Source: Scleromatobacter humisilvae (GTDB lineage: Bacteria > Pseudomonadota > Gammaproteobacteria > Burkholderiales > Burkholderiaceae_C). From it: a stretch of DNA of 64,000 nucleotides. Below, one piece after another: positions 1-8,585 of this stretch. The notes under the pieces were generated by a model. That model saw nothing but the letters and a program-made list of their open reading frames with translations, made no database searches and was not told the origin of the DNA. The stretch covers positions 124,001 through 188,000 of the forward strand of contig NZ_JAJLJH010000001.1 of assembly GCF_023231945.1 (NCBI RefSeq). Reading direction: 5' to 3'. The position numbers and the translations under genes were made by a program. How positions within the stretch are numbered: the stretch's first letter is position 1; each line of letters starts with the position of its first letter.

Positions 1-53
1 ACGTGATGCACGAGCTGCGCGGACGCGCCCCCGGCGAGACGCCCGAATTCTAA
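1..53 (+). CDS. 3' end of an unidentified CDS
   Basis: The window opens inside a reading frame whose last visible residues are VMHELRGRAPGETPEF before TAA at 51-53. Codon use fits the coding DNA around it. The tail is too short to assign a family. It sits upstream of a PIN-toxin gene and acnB on the same strand, but the 180-bp gap with a hairpin element argues that it is a separate transcription unit rather than the cognate antitoxin. Confidence 0.45.
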   Translation, partial: VMHELRGRAPGETPEF

Positions 54-62
54 TGAAGCCAT

Positions 63-105
63 GTGGGCCCCCACGCTCCCGCTGGTCGCTGCCCCCCGAG
101 GGGGC
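63..105. repeat. GC-rich double-hairpin intergenic element
   Basis: Two perfect inverted repeats lie close together: GTGGG (63-67) with CCCAC (70-74), and GCCCCC (91-96) with GGGGGC (100-105) around a CGA loop. No T-run follows, so it is not a classic intrinsic terminator. The arrangement resembles a dispersed intergenic element common in Comamonadaceae genomes; that resemblance is from memory and unverified. It may act as a transcript 3' end for the upstream gene. Confidence 0.5.
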
Positions 106-233
106 CGCGCGGATCGGCTCGGCTGCGAGCCTCGCTTCCCTCTTCTTGGATTTTCGTTCGAGGCATTCGAGCGGCGACGCCGGCTGCCGATGCAGCCCGG
201 CGTGCCACGCGAGCCTGGTGAAGGCTTGACGCG

Positions 234-653
234 ATGATCGCCATCGACACCTCCGTCCTGATCGACCTGCTGGGCGACGGCGCCGGCGCCGACGCCGCCG
301 AGGCCTGCCTGCGGCTCGCGCTCGGCAGCGGCCCGGTGGTCGTGTGCGACGTCGTCGCCAGCGAGGTGACCGCGGGGCTCGGACACGGCGCGGAAGTGAT
401 GGACGCGCTCGACGACATGGGGCTGACCTTCTCGTCCATCGAGCAACGCTCGGCCGTGCGCGCGGGCGAGATGCAACGCAAGTACATGCAGCGCGCGCGC
501 GCCGCGGGCCAGGTGCTCGCCTCGCCGCGCACGATGCCCGACTTCCTCGTCGGCGCCCACGCCCTGCTCCAGTGCAACGGCCTGATCACGCGTGACGAAG
601 GATTTTTCCGCGACTACTTCAAAGGGCTCAAGGTCATCGTCCCGAAGACCTGA
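234..653 (+). CDS. PIN-domain ribonuclease, VapC-like toxin
   Basis: A 139-residue PIN-domain protein, normal length for VapC toxins, which are Mg-dependent ribonucleases of type II toxin-antitoxin pairs. The acidic residues expected at the PIN active site are visible: D5 in [12 protein letters not shown]44 in VVASEV, D103 in MPDFLVGAH and D121 in ITRDEGFF. No VapB-like antitoxin lies immediately upstream. The only frame there (61-237, 58 codons, ATGA overlap with this start) runs through a hairpin element and has no antitoxin-like sequence, so this may be a solitary toxin or have an antitoxin elsewhere. GAAGG upstream serves as the ribosome site. acnB begins 41 bp downstream, but a functional link is unlikely. 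Confidence 0.8.
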   Translation: MIAIDTSVLIDLLGDGAGADAAEACLRLALGSGPVVVCDVVASEVTAGLGHGAEVMDALDDMGLTFSSIEQRSAVRAGEMQRKYMQRARAAGQVLASPRTMPDFLVGAHALLQCNGLITRDEGFFRDYFKGLKVIVPKT

Positions 654-694
654 AGCCACATTCCTTTCCACCCCGGCTATCCCAGGAGATCTCC

Positions 695-3280
695 ATGCTT
701 GAAGCCTACCGCCAACACGTGGCCGAACGCGCCGCGCTCGGCATCCCGCCGCTGCCGCTGACCGCGCAGCAGACCGCCGACGTCATCGAGCTGCTGAAGG
801 CGCCGCCCGCCGGCGAGGACGCGTTCCTGCTGGACCTGCTGACGCACCGCGTGCCCCCGGGCGTGGACGATGCGGCCAAGGTCAAGGCCAGCTTCCTGTC
901 GGCCGTCGCGCACGGCGACGTCGTCGTGCCGCTGATCCCCCGGGCCAAGGCCACCGAGCTGCTGGGCACGATGGTGGGCGGCTACAACGTCAAGCCGCTG
1001 ATCGACCTGCTGGGCTCGCCCGACGTCGCGCAGGAAGCCGCGAACGCGCTGAAGAAGACGCTGCTGATGTTCGACTTCTTCCACGACGTCGCCGAGAAGG
1101 CCACGGCCGGCAACAGGTTCGCCGCCGAAGTGATCGCCAGCTGGTCCAACGCCGAGTGGTTCACGTCGCGCCCGGAAGTCCCGAACAAGATCACCGTGAC
1201 CGTGTTCAAGGTCACCGGCGAGACCAACACCGACGACCTGTCGCCCGCCCCCGACGCGTGGAGCCGCCCCGACATCCCGCTGCACTACCTGGCGATGCTG
1301 AAGAACGCGCGCCCGGGCATCACGCCGGAAGAAGACGGCAAGCGCGGCCCGATGCAGTTCATCGCCGACCTGAAGAAGAAGGGCCACCTCGTGGCCTACG
1401 TCGGCGACGTCGTCGGCACCGGCTCCAGCCGCAAGAGCGCCACCAACTCGGTGATCTGGGCCACGGGCGAGGACATCCCGTTCGTGCCGAACAAGCGCTT
1501 CGGCGGCGTCACCCTCGGCGGCAAGATCGCCCCGATCTTCTTCAACACGCAGGAAGACTCCGGCGCGCTGCCGATCGAGGTCGACGTGTCCGCGTTCAAC
1601 ATGGGCGACGTCATCGACATCTTCCCGTACGACGGCCGCATCGAGAAGGACGGCGCCAAGGTCGTCGACTTCAAGCTGAAGAGCGACGTGCTGTTCGACG
1701 AGGTGCGCGCCGGCGGCCGCATCAACCTGATCATCGGCCGCTCGCTGACCGCCAAGGCGCGCGAGTTCCTGAAGCTGCCCGCGTCGACCGCGTTCCGCCT
1801 GCCGGCCGCGCCGGCCGCGTCGAACAAGGGCTTCTCGCTGGCGCAGAAGATGGTCGGCCGCGCCTGCGGCTTCCCCGAAGGCCAGGGCGTGCGCCCGGGC
1901 ACCTACTGCGAGCCGAAGATGACCACCGTCGGCAGCCAGGACACCACCGGCCCGATGACGCGCGACGAGCTGAAGGACCTGGCCTGCCTGGGCTTCTCGG
2001 CCGACATGGTGATGCAGTCCTTCTGCCATACCGCGGCGTATCCGAAGCCGGTCGACGTCAAGATGCACCACGAGCTGCCGGCGTTCATCTCCAACCGCGG
2101 CGGCGTCGCGCTGCGTCCGGGCGACGGCATCATCCACAGCTGGCTCAACCGCCTGCTGCTGCCCGACACCGTCGGCACTGGCGGCGACAGCCACACGCGC
2201 TTCCCGATCGGCATCAGCTTCCCGGCCGGCTCCGGCCTCGTCGCCTTCGGCGCGGCCACCGGCGTGATGCCGCTGGACATGCCCGAGTCCGTGCTGGTGC
2301 GCTTCAAGGGCACGATGCAGCCGGGCGTGACGCTGCGCGACCTCGTGCACGCGATCCCGCTGTACGCGATCAAGCGCGGCCTGCTGACGGTCGCCAAGGC
2401 CGGCAAGGTCAACGCGTTCTCCGGCCGCATCCTCGAGATCGAGGGCCTGCCCGACCTGAAGGTGGAACAGGCGTTCGAACTCAGCGACGCCTCGGCCGAA
2501 CGCTCGGCCGCCGGCTGCACGGTGCACCTGAACAAGGCGCCGATCATCGAGTACATGACCTCGAACATCGTGCTGATGAAGAACATGATCGCCGACGGCT
2601 ACGCCGACAAGCGCACGCTGGAGCGCCGCATCAAGGCGATGGAAGCCTGGATCGCCGACCCGCAGCTGCTCAAGGCCGACGCGGACGCCGACTACGCCGA
2701 GGTCATCGAGATCGACCTCGACGAGATCAAGGAGCCGATCCTGTGCTGCCCGAACGATCCGGACGACGCCAAGTTCCTGTCCGACGTGGCCGGCACGAAG
2801 ATCGATGAAGTCTTCATCGGCTCGTGCATGACCAACATCGGCCACTTCCGCGCGGCCGCCAAGCTGCTCGAAGGCAAGCGCGACATCCCGGTCAAGCTGT
2901 GGGTCGCCCCGCCGACCAAGATGGACGCCTCCGAACTCACCAAGGAAGGCCATTACGCCACCTTCGGCACGGCGGGCGCGCGCACCGAGATGCCGGGCTG
3001 CTCGCTGTGCATGGGCAACCAGGCGCAGGTGCGCGAGGGCGCAACGGTGGTCTCGACGTCGACCCGCAACTTCCCGAACCGCCTGGGCAAGAACTCCAAC
3101 GTGTTCCTGGCCTCGGCCGAACTGGCGGCGATCGCGTCCAAGCTGGGCCGCATCCCCACCGTCGCCGAGTACCACGCGGACATGGGCGTGGTGAACGCGG
3201 ACGGCGCGAAGATCTACCGCTACATGAACTTCGACAAGATCGAGGAATTCGCGGACAAGGCCAAGGCCGTGACGGCCTGA
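695..3280 (+). CDS. acnB: Aconitate hydratase B
   Basis: AcnB interconverts citrate and isocitrate in the TCA cycle and, in many bacteria, also dehydrates 2-methylcitrate in propionate catabolism. The product is 861 residues, close to the E. coli enzyme. The [4Fe-4S] ligands are Cys711 ([10 protein letters not shown]) and Cys769/Cys772 ([10 protein letters not shown]). The substrate loop [14 protein letters not shown] and the N-terminal HEAT-like region typical of AcnB rather than AcnA are present. The start follows AGGAGAT with good spacing. A strong intrinsic terminator follows the stop, so the gene appears to be monocistronic or the end of its unit. Confidence 0.98.
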   Translation: MLEAYRQHVAERAALGIPPLPLTAQQTADVIELLKAPPAGEDAFLLDLLTHRVPPGVDDAAKVKASFLSAVAHGDVVVPLIPRAKATELLGTMVGGYNVKPLIDLLGSPDVAQEAANALKKTLLMFDFFHDVAEKATAGNRFAAEVIASWSNAEWFTSRPEVPNKITVTVFKVTGETNTDDLSPAPDAWSRPDIPLHYLAMLKNARPGITPEEDGKRGPMQFIADLKKKGHLVAYVGDVVGTGSSRKSATNSVIWATGEDIPFVPNKRFGGVTLGGKIAPIFFNTQEDSGALPIEVDVSAFNMGDVIDIFPYDGRIEKDGAKVVDFKLKSDVLFDEVRAGGRINLIIGRSLTAKAREFLKLPASTAFRLPAAPAASNKGFSLAQKMVGRACGFPEGQGVRPGTYCEPKMTTVGSQDTTGPMTRDELKDLACLGFSADMVMQSFCHTAAYPKPVDVKMHHELPAFISNRGGVALRPGDGIIHSWLNRLLLPDTVGTGGDSHTRFPIGISFPAGSGLVAFGAATGVMPLDMPESVLVRFKGTMQPGVTLRDLVHAIPLYAIKRGLLTVAKAGKVNAFSGRILEIEGLPDLKVEQAFELSDASAERSAAGCTVHLNKAPIIEYMTSNIVLMKNMIADGYADKRTLERRIKAMEAWIADPQLLKADADADYAEVIEIDLDEIKEPILCCPNDPDDAKFLSDVAGTKIDEVFIGSCMTNIGHFRAAAKLLEGKRDIPVKLWVAPPTKMDASELTKEGHYATFGTAGARTEMPGCSLCMGNQAQVREGATVVSTSTRNFPNRLGKNSNVFLASAELAAIASKLGRIPTVAEYHADMGVVNADGAKIYRYMNFDKIEEFADKAKAVTA

Positions 3281-3303
3281 GCTGCAGACCCTGCGACATG
3301 AGA

Positions 3304-3330
3304 GGGGCCGGGCGACCGGCCCCTTTCTTT
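3304..3330 (+). terminator. Intrinsic terminator of acnB
   Basis: GGGGCCGG (3304-3311) pairs perfectly with CCGGCCCC (3316-3323) around a GCGA tetraloop and is followed by TTTCTTT. It starts 23 bp after the acnB stop codon. Confidence 0.88.
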
Positions 3331-3445
3331 CTGGCGTGCCCCCCGCGCATCGAGGAATACGCTGAGCCGTATCGCCCCGCGCGCCGCCGATACTCGCGGC
3401 CTGTCCACATCCGGCGGCACAGCCGGGCCTCAGGGGGAGCTCCAC

Positions 3446-5092
3446 ATGATTCGAACCAGGCTGCGCGCGCTCGCCGGCACCGTCGTCCTTCTCGCGGGCG
3501 CGCCGTTCGCCGCCCATGGCCAGGACGTCTCGCGCGTCGTCGCGGCCACGATCTACTCGCACGACGTGCTCGTCGAACGCCAGCTGAAGACGCCGGGCGG
3601 CACGCGCCACGTGCAAGTGGCGTGCATGCCGCCGGGCTTTCGCGCCGACACGCTGCAGGTCGACGGCGACGCCAGCCTGCACCTGGGCGACGTGCGCACC
3701 GAGCCGGTCACCGGCGACGACGCGCTGGCCTGCGCGCGCGGGCCGGTCGACGCCCGCATCCGCGCGCTCGAGGACCAGAAGGCCGCGCTCAAGTCGCAAG
3801 CCAGCGCCGATGACATCGCGCTCGACTACCTGCGCCGCTGGAACGGCAGCACCGTCGACGCGCCCGCCGCGCGCGCGTCCGCGCCGGCGCGCGCGCTGCC
3901 CGCGGCCGACACGCTGCGCAAGTCGGCCGTGGACCTGATGGCCGACCAGTCGCGCGTCGCGCACCAAGTCGCCGACCTCGACCGCCAGCTGGCCGAACTG
4001 CGCAAGTCGGTGCGCCGGACGGAAAAGGGCAACTGGTCGACGCTGCGGCTCGACCTGTCGACCGCCGGCCCCGCCACGCTGCGCCTGCGCTACGAGCTGC
4101 CCAGCGCGGACTGGCAGGTGAGCTACCGCGCCTCGCTCGACACTTCCACGTCGACGCTGCGCATCGAACGCCAGGCCGAGATCACGCAGAACACGGGCGA
4201 GGACTGGACCGACGTGGCGCTGACGCTGTCGACCGGCTACGTCGATCATCCCAACCGGCCCCAGCGCCTGCCCGATTCCTGGAACCTGACGCCGCCCGAA
4301 CGCGTCAACGCCGGCGGCTCCGCCAGCAACGACGCGATGGTCCAGCGCGTCGAGGTCACCGGCTCGTCGATCAGCCCGTTCGTGACGCTGCCCGAGTCGC
4401 CGCTGGCCGCGCCGACGATAGACACGACGCCGGTGGTCGGCATCCAGGTCGAGGAGCGCGACTGGCAGACGCTGTTCCACACGACGCAGCCCATCGCGAT
4501 GCCGTCCGATGGCCTGCCGCACCTGCTGGCGCTCGACTCGCTGGCCGTGCCGGTCAAGGTGCGCGTGCAGGTCATCCCGCTGCAGTCGCTCAATGGCTAC
4601 CTGCTGGCCGACGCGCCGACGCCGGCCGGCAGCTGGCCCGAGGGCAAGGTGCAGATCTGGCGCGACGGCTCGCTGATCGCGCAGGTCGCCGACTGGTCGC
4701 CCGACGGCGACGACGGCCGGCTGTCGCTGTACTTCGGCCGCGACGACCGCGTGCGCGTCAGCGTGCAGCGGCCGCCGTCGATGTCGATCGCCGTCGGCCT
4801 GTTCGGCAGCGAGAAGCAGCAGTCCTGGGGCTCGGTCTTCGTCGTCTCCAACGGCCACACGACGCCGCAGACGATCGAGCTGATCGATCCGGCGCCGGTG
4901 TCGCACACCGAGTCGGTGAAGGTCCAGTCCAGGTACGAGCCCGCGCCCAGCGTGACCGACTGGCAGCACAAGCCCGGCGTCAACGCGTGGACGATCCCGA
5001 TCGCGCCGAACCAGACGAAGCAGGTCAGCGTCTCGCACCAGGTGACCTTCCCCAAGGACGAGCGCATCCGCAACCTGCCGCAGGCCCAGTGA
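3446..5092 (+). CDS. Secreted DUF4139 (MuiA-family) protein, copy 1
   Basis: A 548-residue exported protein with a Sec-type leader (residues 1-25, hydrophobic core, cleavage near AHGQ), a DUF4140-like N-terminal segment beginning VVAATIYSHDVLVERQLK, a coiled-coil region of about 95-200, and a DUF4139 beta-rich domain to the C terminus. Members include 'mucoidy inhibitor A' proteins; the molecular function is not established. A second copy of the same length class lies 3.5 kb downstream (8586-10226) with the same order of blocks, so the two are paralogues. The start follows an AGGGGGAG ribosome site. Confidence 0.85.
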   Translation: MIRTRLRALAGTVVLLAGAPFAAHGQDVSRVVAATIYSHDVLVERQLKTPGGTRHVQVACMPPGFRADTLQVDGDASLHLGDVRTEPVTGDDALACARGPVDARIRALEDQKAALKSQASADDIALDYLRRWNGSTVDAPAARASAPARALPAADTLRKSAVDLMADQSRVAHQVADLDRQLAELRKSVRRTEKGNWSTLRLDLSTAGPATLRLRYELPSADWQVSYRASLDTSTSTLRIERQAEITQNTGEDWTDVALTLSTGYVDHPNRPQRLPDSWNLTPPERVNAGGSASNDAMVQRVEVTGSSISPFVTLPESPLAAPTIDTTPVVGIQVEERDWQTLFHTTQPIAMPSDGLPHLLALDSLAVPVKVRVQVIPLQSLNGYLLADAPTPAGSWPEGKVQIWRDGSLIAQVADWSPDGDDGRLSLYFGRDDRVRVSVQRPPSMSIAVGLFGSEKQQSWGSVFVVSNGHTTPQTIELIDPAPVSHTESVKVQSRYEPAPSVTDWQHKPGVNAWTIPIAPNQTKQVSVSHQVTFPKDERIRNLPQAQ

Positions 5093-5142
5093 CGCGGCGC
5101 CGGCGCGATGCCGGGGTCGGCGTCGGTGCTTATGCGAGGAAG

Positions 5143-5168
5143 GCGCAAGGCCCGCGGCGGGCTTGCGC
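5143..5168 (+). terminator. Hairpin between DUF4139 gene and dioxygenase gene
   Basis: GCGCAAG plus CCCGC (5143-5155, one bulged G) can pair with GCGGGCTTGCGC (5157-5168). No clear T-run follows, so it may be a weak terminator or an mRNA-stabilising stem just upstream of the next start at 5181. Confidence 0.35.
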
Positions 5169-5180
5169 TATCTTGGCGGG

Positions 5181-6053
5181 ATGACTGCCAGCGCCCTGTC
5201 GACCGACCTCCAGATCCGCCCGTTCGACGCGCCCTGCGGCGCCGAGGTGATCGGGCTCGACCTGTCGCGGCCGCTGGCCGAGGCCGACTTCGCGCGCATC
5301 CACCGCGCGCATCTCGACCACCATGTGCTGGTCTTCCGCGACATGGCCATCCCGCCGGCGCAGCAGGTCGAGTTCAGCCGCCGCTTCGGGCCGCTGCAGC
5401 GCCACGTGCTGAGCAACTTCGCGCTGCCCGGGCATCCCGAGGTGCTGGTGATCTCCAACATCGAGGAAGGCGGCAAGCCCATCGGCCTCGGCGACGCCGG
5501 CGCCTACTGGCACTCCGACCTGTCGTACATGCCGCGCCCGAGCCTGGGCTCGATGCTGCACGCGCAGGAGCTGCCGGCCGAGGGCGGCGACACGCTGTTC
5601 GCGAACCAGCACCGCGCGTGGGACGCGCTGCCCGCGGCGTTGAAGTCGGCGGTCGAGGGGCGTCGCGCGGAACACTGGTATCTCTGCAAGTACGCCGAGC
5701 TGCAGAAGCGCAACCCGTGGCGCCCCGAGCTCACGCAGGCCCAGATCGACGCCGTGCCGCCCGTGGCGCAGCCCGTCGTGCGCACGCATCCGGAGATCGG
5801 CCGCCAGGCCTTGTTCGTCAGCGAGCACTTCACCACGCGCGTGCTCAACATGCCGGACGACGAGAGCCGCGCGCTGCTCGCCGAACTCTTCGCGCATTCG
5901 ACGCGCGACGAGTTCGTCTACCGCCATCGCTGGCAGCCGGGCGACATGGTGTTCTGGGACAACCGCTCGCTGATGCACCTGGCCGGCGGCACGCCCGATC
6001 ACCTGCGGCGGCGGCTGAACCGCACGACGATCGAGGGCGACGAGCCGTTCTGA
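5181..6053 (+). CDS. TauD/TfdA-family 2-oxoglutarate dioxygenase
   Basis: A 290-residue Fe(II)/2-oxoglutarate-dependent dioxygenase. The facial-triad His and Asp are in YWHSDLSY and the distal His region is in DNRSLMHLAGG, followed by the arginine-rich 2-oxoglutarate segment RRRLNRTT. TauD cleaves taurine and TfdA cleaves 2,4-D; without neighbouring sulfonate or chlorophenol genes the substrate cannot be named. The ATG at 5181 is preferred over an upstream TTG because the family N terminus starts shortly before IRPFDAPCGAEVIGLDLS. Confidence 0.87.
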   Translation: MTASALSTDLQIRPFDAPCGAEVIGLDLSRPLAEADFARIHRAHLDHHVLVFRDMAIPPAQQVEFSRRFGPLQRHVLSNFALPGHPEVLVISNIEEGGKPIGLGDAGAYWHSDLSYMPRPSLGSMLHAQELPAEGGDTLFANQHRAWDALPAALKSAVEGRRAEHWYLCKYAELQKRNPWRPELTQAQIDAVPPVAQPVVRTHPEIGRQALFVSEHFTTRVLNMPDDESRALLAELFAHSTRDEFVYRHRWQPGDMVFWDNRSLMHLAGGTPDHLRRRLNRTTIEGDEPF

Positions 6054-6074
6054 GCGCGTGCGACACTCGTTCGC

Positions 6075-7103
6075 ATGCACCCGTCCTTTCGCCCGTCGGT
6101 CGCCGCCATCCTCGCCTCGCTCGCCCTGGGCGCGCACGCCGCGAGCTTCGACTGCAAGGCCGCGAAGGCGCCGACCGAGAAGGCGATCTGCGGCTCACCC
6201 AGGCTCTCCGCGCTCGACGAGAAGCTGGCACGCGACTACGAGCGTGCACTGCACGCGCTGAGCCCCGCGGGCGCGGCGACGCTCAAGGACTCGCAGCGCA
6301 ACTGGCTGCGTTTCGTCGGCGCGGTGTGCGGGCAACGCAAGTCGGCCGACGGCAGCGAGCCGGCGTCCTGCGTCCAGGCCGAGTTCGAGCGGCGGCTGGA
6401 GCAGCTGGCGCAGGCCGGCGTACGCCTCGGGCCCTACGTCTTCGGCCGCGTCGACTTCTATTCGACGGCCCGCGTCCACGACGACGCCGGCGCGCATCCC
6501 GGCTTCGTGACGGATCACGTCGGGTTCGCCCAGATCGACTCGCCCATCAACGCAACGACGACGGCCTGGAACGCCGCCCAACGCAAGGACGATCCCGGGC
6601 CGATCTCGGCGTCGGACGATCCGGACGACATCCACGAGGACAACGACACGGACTACACGCTCGGCTGCGCCGGCGACCGGTTCGTCAGCCTGCAGGTCAC
6701 CGGCACGGAGTACCAGCACGGCGCGGCGCACGGCAGCTACGACCACGAGGTGCGCAACCTGCTGCTCGCACCCAGCTTGCGGCAGATGGCTGCCGGCGAC
6801 ATCTTCACGGCCGGCGCCCCGTGGAAGACGAAGCTGCCGGCGCTGTTCTGGAACGTCTACGCGCACGACGCCGGCCCCGACAAGGGCCCGGCTTCGATCG
6901 AGGAGGCGATCAAGACCTCCGCCGCGAGCCCGGACCGATGGCTGCTGACGCCGCGAGGCCTGCAGATCTCCTTCGACGCCGACGAAGCCGGCTGCTACGC
7001 CTGCAATCCGGGCCCGATCACGGTGCCTTGGTCGACACTGAAGCCGATGCTGGCGTCACCCGATCTCGCGGCCTGCAAGGCGCCGCCGTCGGCCAGGCCC
7101 TGA
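6075..7103 (+). CDS. Secreted LprI-like / DUF3298-type protein
   Basis: A 342-residue protein with a signal peptide (residues 1-22, ending AHAA). Residues 24-110 carry the DUF1311/LprI pattern with paired cysteines (FDCKAAKAPTEKAICGSP, QRNWLRFVGAVCG) known from a lysozyme-inhibitor family. The C-terminal half resembles DUF3298 (RsiV-like): EYQHGAAHGSYD and LQISFDADEAG. The two-domain combination suggests a periplasmic protein with a possible lysozyme-binding role, inferred from the family only. It follows the dioxygenase gene by 21 bp and converges with the gene at 7117. Confidence 0.7.
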   Translation: MHPSFRPSVAAILASLALGAHAASFDCKAAKAPTEKAICGSPRLSALDEKLARDYERALHALSPAGAATLKDSQRNWLRFVGAVCGQRKSADGSEPASCVQAEFERRLEQLAQAGVRLGPYVFGRVDFYSTARVHDDAGAHPGFVTDHVGFAQIDSPINATTTAWNAAQRKDDPGPISASDDPDDIHEDNDTDYTLGCAGDRFVSLQVTGTEYQHGAAHGSYDHEVRNLLLAPSLRQMAAGDIFTAGAPWKTKLPALFWNVYAHDAGPDKGPASIEEAIKTSAASPDRWLLTPRGLQISFDADEAGCYACNPGPITVPWSTLKPMLASPDLAACKAPPSARP

Positions 7104-7116
7104 GGCCACATCGGAT

Positions 7117-7701
7117 TCAACGCACGTAGTCGTCGCCGCGGCACCCGTCGCGCAAGGCCGTCTCGCGATCGGCCGGCACTGCGCGCAGCGGCGGGTCGAG
7201 CCGGCGCGGAAACACGACGGCGGCGCGATCCCAGTGATCCGCGCGTTTCTCGATGATGACGACGCCGCCGTCCGCACACCGGGCCTCCAGCCTCTTGGCG
7301 TCCTCGCGCGCGACGGTGTAGTCGCCGCGCCGGTGCGCGACTTCCGCGGCGATCGTCGTCACGAAGGCGTCGAGCGTGCAGGACTCGCCGAGGTCAGCGG
7401 CACCGCTGGCGAGATCGAGCTCGTGGAAGCAGCGATAGGTGTGGCCGCCACGCGTGCGCACGGCGCGGACCTGCGTGATGGCCACGCTGAACGCGAGCGA
7501 TCCGCCGCAGCGGCCGTGCATGTAGGCGTCGACGAAGGCCTCCTTCACGTGCTCGAGATCCGCGGCGTCGGCCATCGTCTCCACCGCGGCGGCCTGGGAC
7601 GCGGGGCACGTGAAGTGGCCGCTCTTCAGGATCAGCGCCGGCTCGGCGGCGGACGCGAGCGTGCAGGACGCGGTCAGGGCAAGCGAGACGATCAGGTGCA
7701 T
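7117..7701 (-). CDS. Secreted protein of unknown function
   Basis: A 194-residue protein with a Sec leader (MHLIVSLALTASCTLASA) and several cysteines (C43, C76, C101, C114 region) consistent with periplasmic disulfides. No family is recognised. The start at 7701 is chosen over an in-frame ATG ten codons upstream because the signal peptide begins there and GGGAGAACC precedes it. It ends 14 bp from the convergent gene at 6075-7103 with no obvious terminator between. Confidence 0.6.
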   Translation of the reverse strand: MHLIVSLALTASCTLASAAEPALILKSGHFTCPASQAAAVETMADAADLEHVKEAFVDAYMHGRCGGSLAFSVAITQVRAVRTRGGHTYRCFHELDLASGAADLGESCTLDAFVTTIAAEVAHRRGDYTVAREDAKRLEARCADGGVVIIEKRADHWDRAAVVFPRRLDPPLRAVPADRETALRDGCRGDDYVR

Positions 7702-7738
7702 GGTTCTCCCGGATGGCTGGCGACGGATCATCGGCTCG

Positions 7739-8485
7739 TCAGCGCTCCGGATTCCACTGCACGCCCGACCGCGCGACCACGCCCGGCTTGAGGCGCTGCG
7801 TCTCGTCGTAGTCGTCCCACGGATGGAAGAACAGCGGCTCGACGTTGTCCAACTCGGACAGGCGTTCGCGATACGCGGCGAGGTATGACGCGCGCTCGCC
7901 GGCGTCGACGCGCCCCGGCATCCACGCCACGAACGGCGGCAGCACCGTGAAGCCCGTGTACGCGAGCATGCCGTTGTGGATCGGCCAGAGCACGTGCAGC
8001 AGGTCGCCGTCGACGCCGTCGGGCTCGTACAGCGTCGACGCGGTGCCGGTGCTGATGCACAGCATCGCGCGCTTGCCCTTGAAGTGGCCGCGCTCGTACT
8101 TGCGGCCGGCCGAATAGGCGAAGCCGCGGCTGAAGACGCGGTCGACCCAGCCCTTGAGCATGGCCGGCATGCCGAACCACCACACGGGGAAGTGGAACAG
8201 CACGAGATCGGCCGCGGCCACCTTGGCCTGCTCGGCGCGGACGTCGGCGGCGTGGCTGTCGCGGCGGTGCGCGTGCTCCTGCTCGCGCGAGAGGTCGAGG
8301 AAGCCGGGGTCGGCGCGGTCGTGCGCGAACTCGCCGGGCCCCAGCGCCGGGTTCCAGCCCATCGCGTAGAGGTCGCTGACGGTCACCGCATGGCCGGCCG
8401 CCACCAGCGTGGCGACGGCCTCGTCCTTCAGCGCGGCGCTGAAGGAGGCGGGTTCGGGATGGGCGAAGACGATGAGCACGTTCAT
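7739..8485 (-). CDS. NAD(P)H-dependent flavodoxin-fold oxidoreductase
   Basis: A 248-residue member of the NQO1/MdaB/KefF-type flavodoxin_2 family, FMN- or FAD-binding quinone reductases. Seen in sequence: the nucleotide-phosphate-binding start MNVLIVFAHPEPASFSAAL, the flavin-contact segment FHFPVWWFGMPAMLKGWVDRVF and GTASTLYEPDG. It probably reduces quinones or nitro compounds in the cytosol; the substrate is not determinable. It is transcribed divergently from the second DUF4139 gene, with about 100 bp between them. Confidence 0.88.
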   Translation of the reverse strand: MNVLIVFAHPEPASFSAALKDEAVATLVAAGHAVTVSDLYAMGWNPALGPGEFAHDRADPGFLDLSREQEHAHRRDSHAADVRAEQAKVAAADLVLFHFPVWWFGMPAMLKGWVDRVFSRGFAYSAGRKYERGHFKGKRAMLCISTGTASTLYEPDGVDGDLLHVLWPIHNGMLAYTGFTVLPPFVAWMPGRVDAGERASYLAAYRERLSELDNVEPLFFHPWDDYDETQRLKPGVVARSGVQWNPER

Positions 8486-8585
8486 GCGCCGATTCTGGGG
8501 CCGCCGCGATCACCCCGTCTTGCGCGGGTCTCCGTTCAACGCACATGCCGCGGCCCGCGGCCACGCAACGACTCCAGGAGATCCG

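Noticed and set aside
677-5038. A 1453-codon open frame on the minus strand across acnB and the first DUF4139 gene
   Set aside because: High-GC antisense shadow; Arg/Val/Asp-rich sequence without any family pattern, opposite two well-supported genes.
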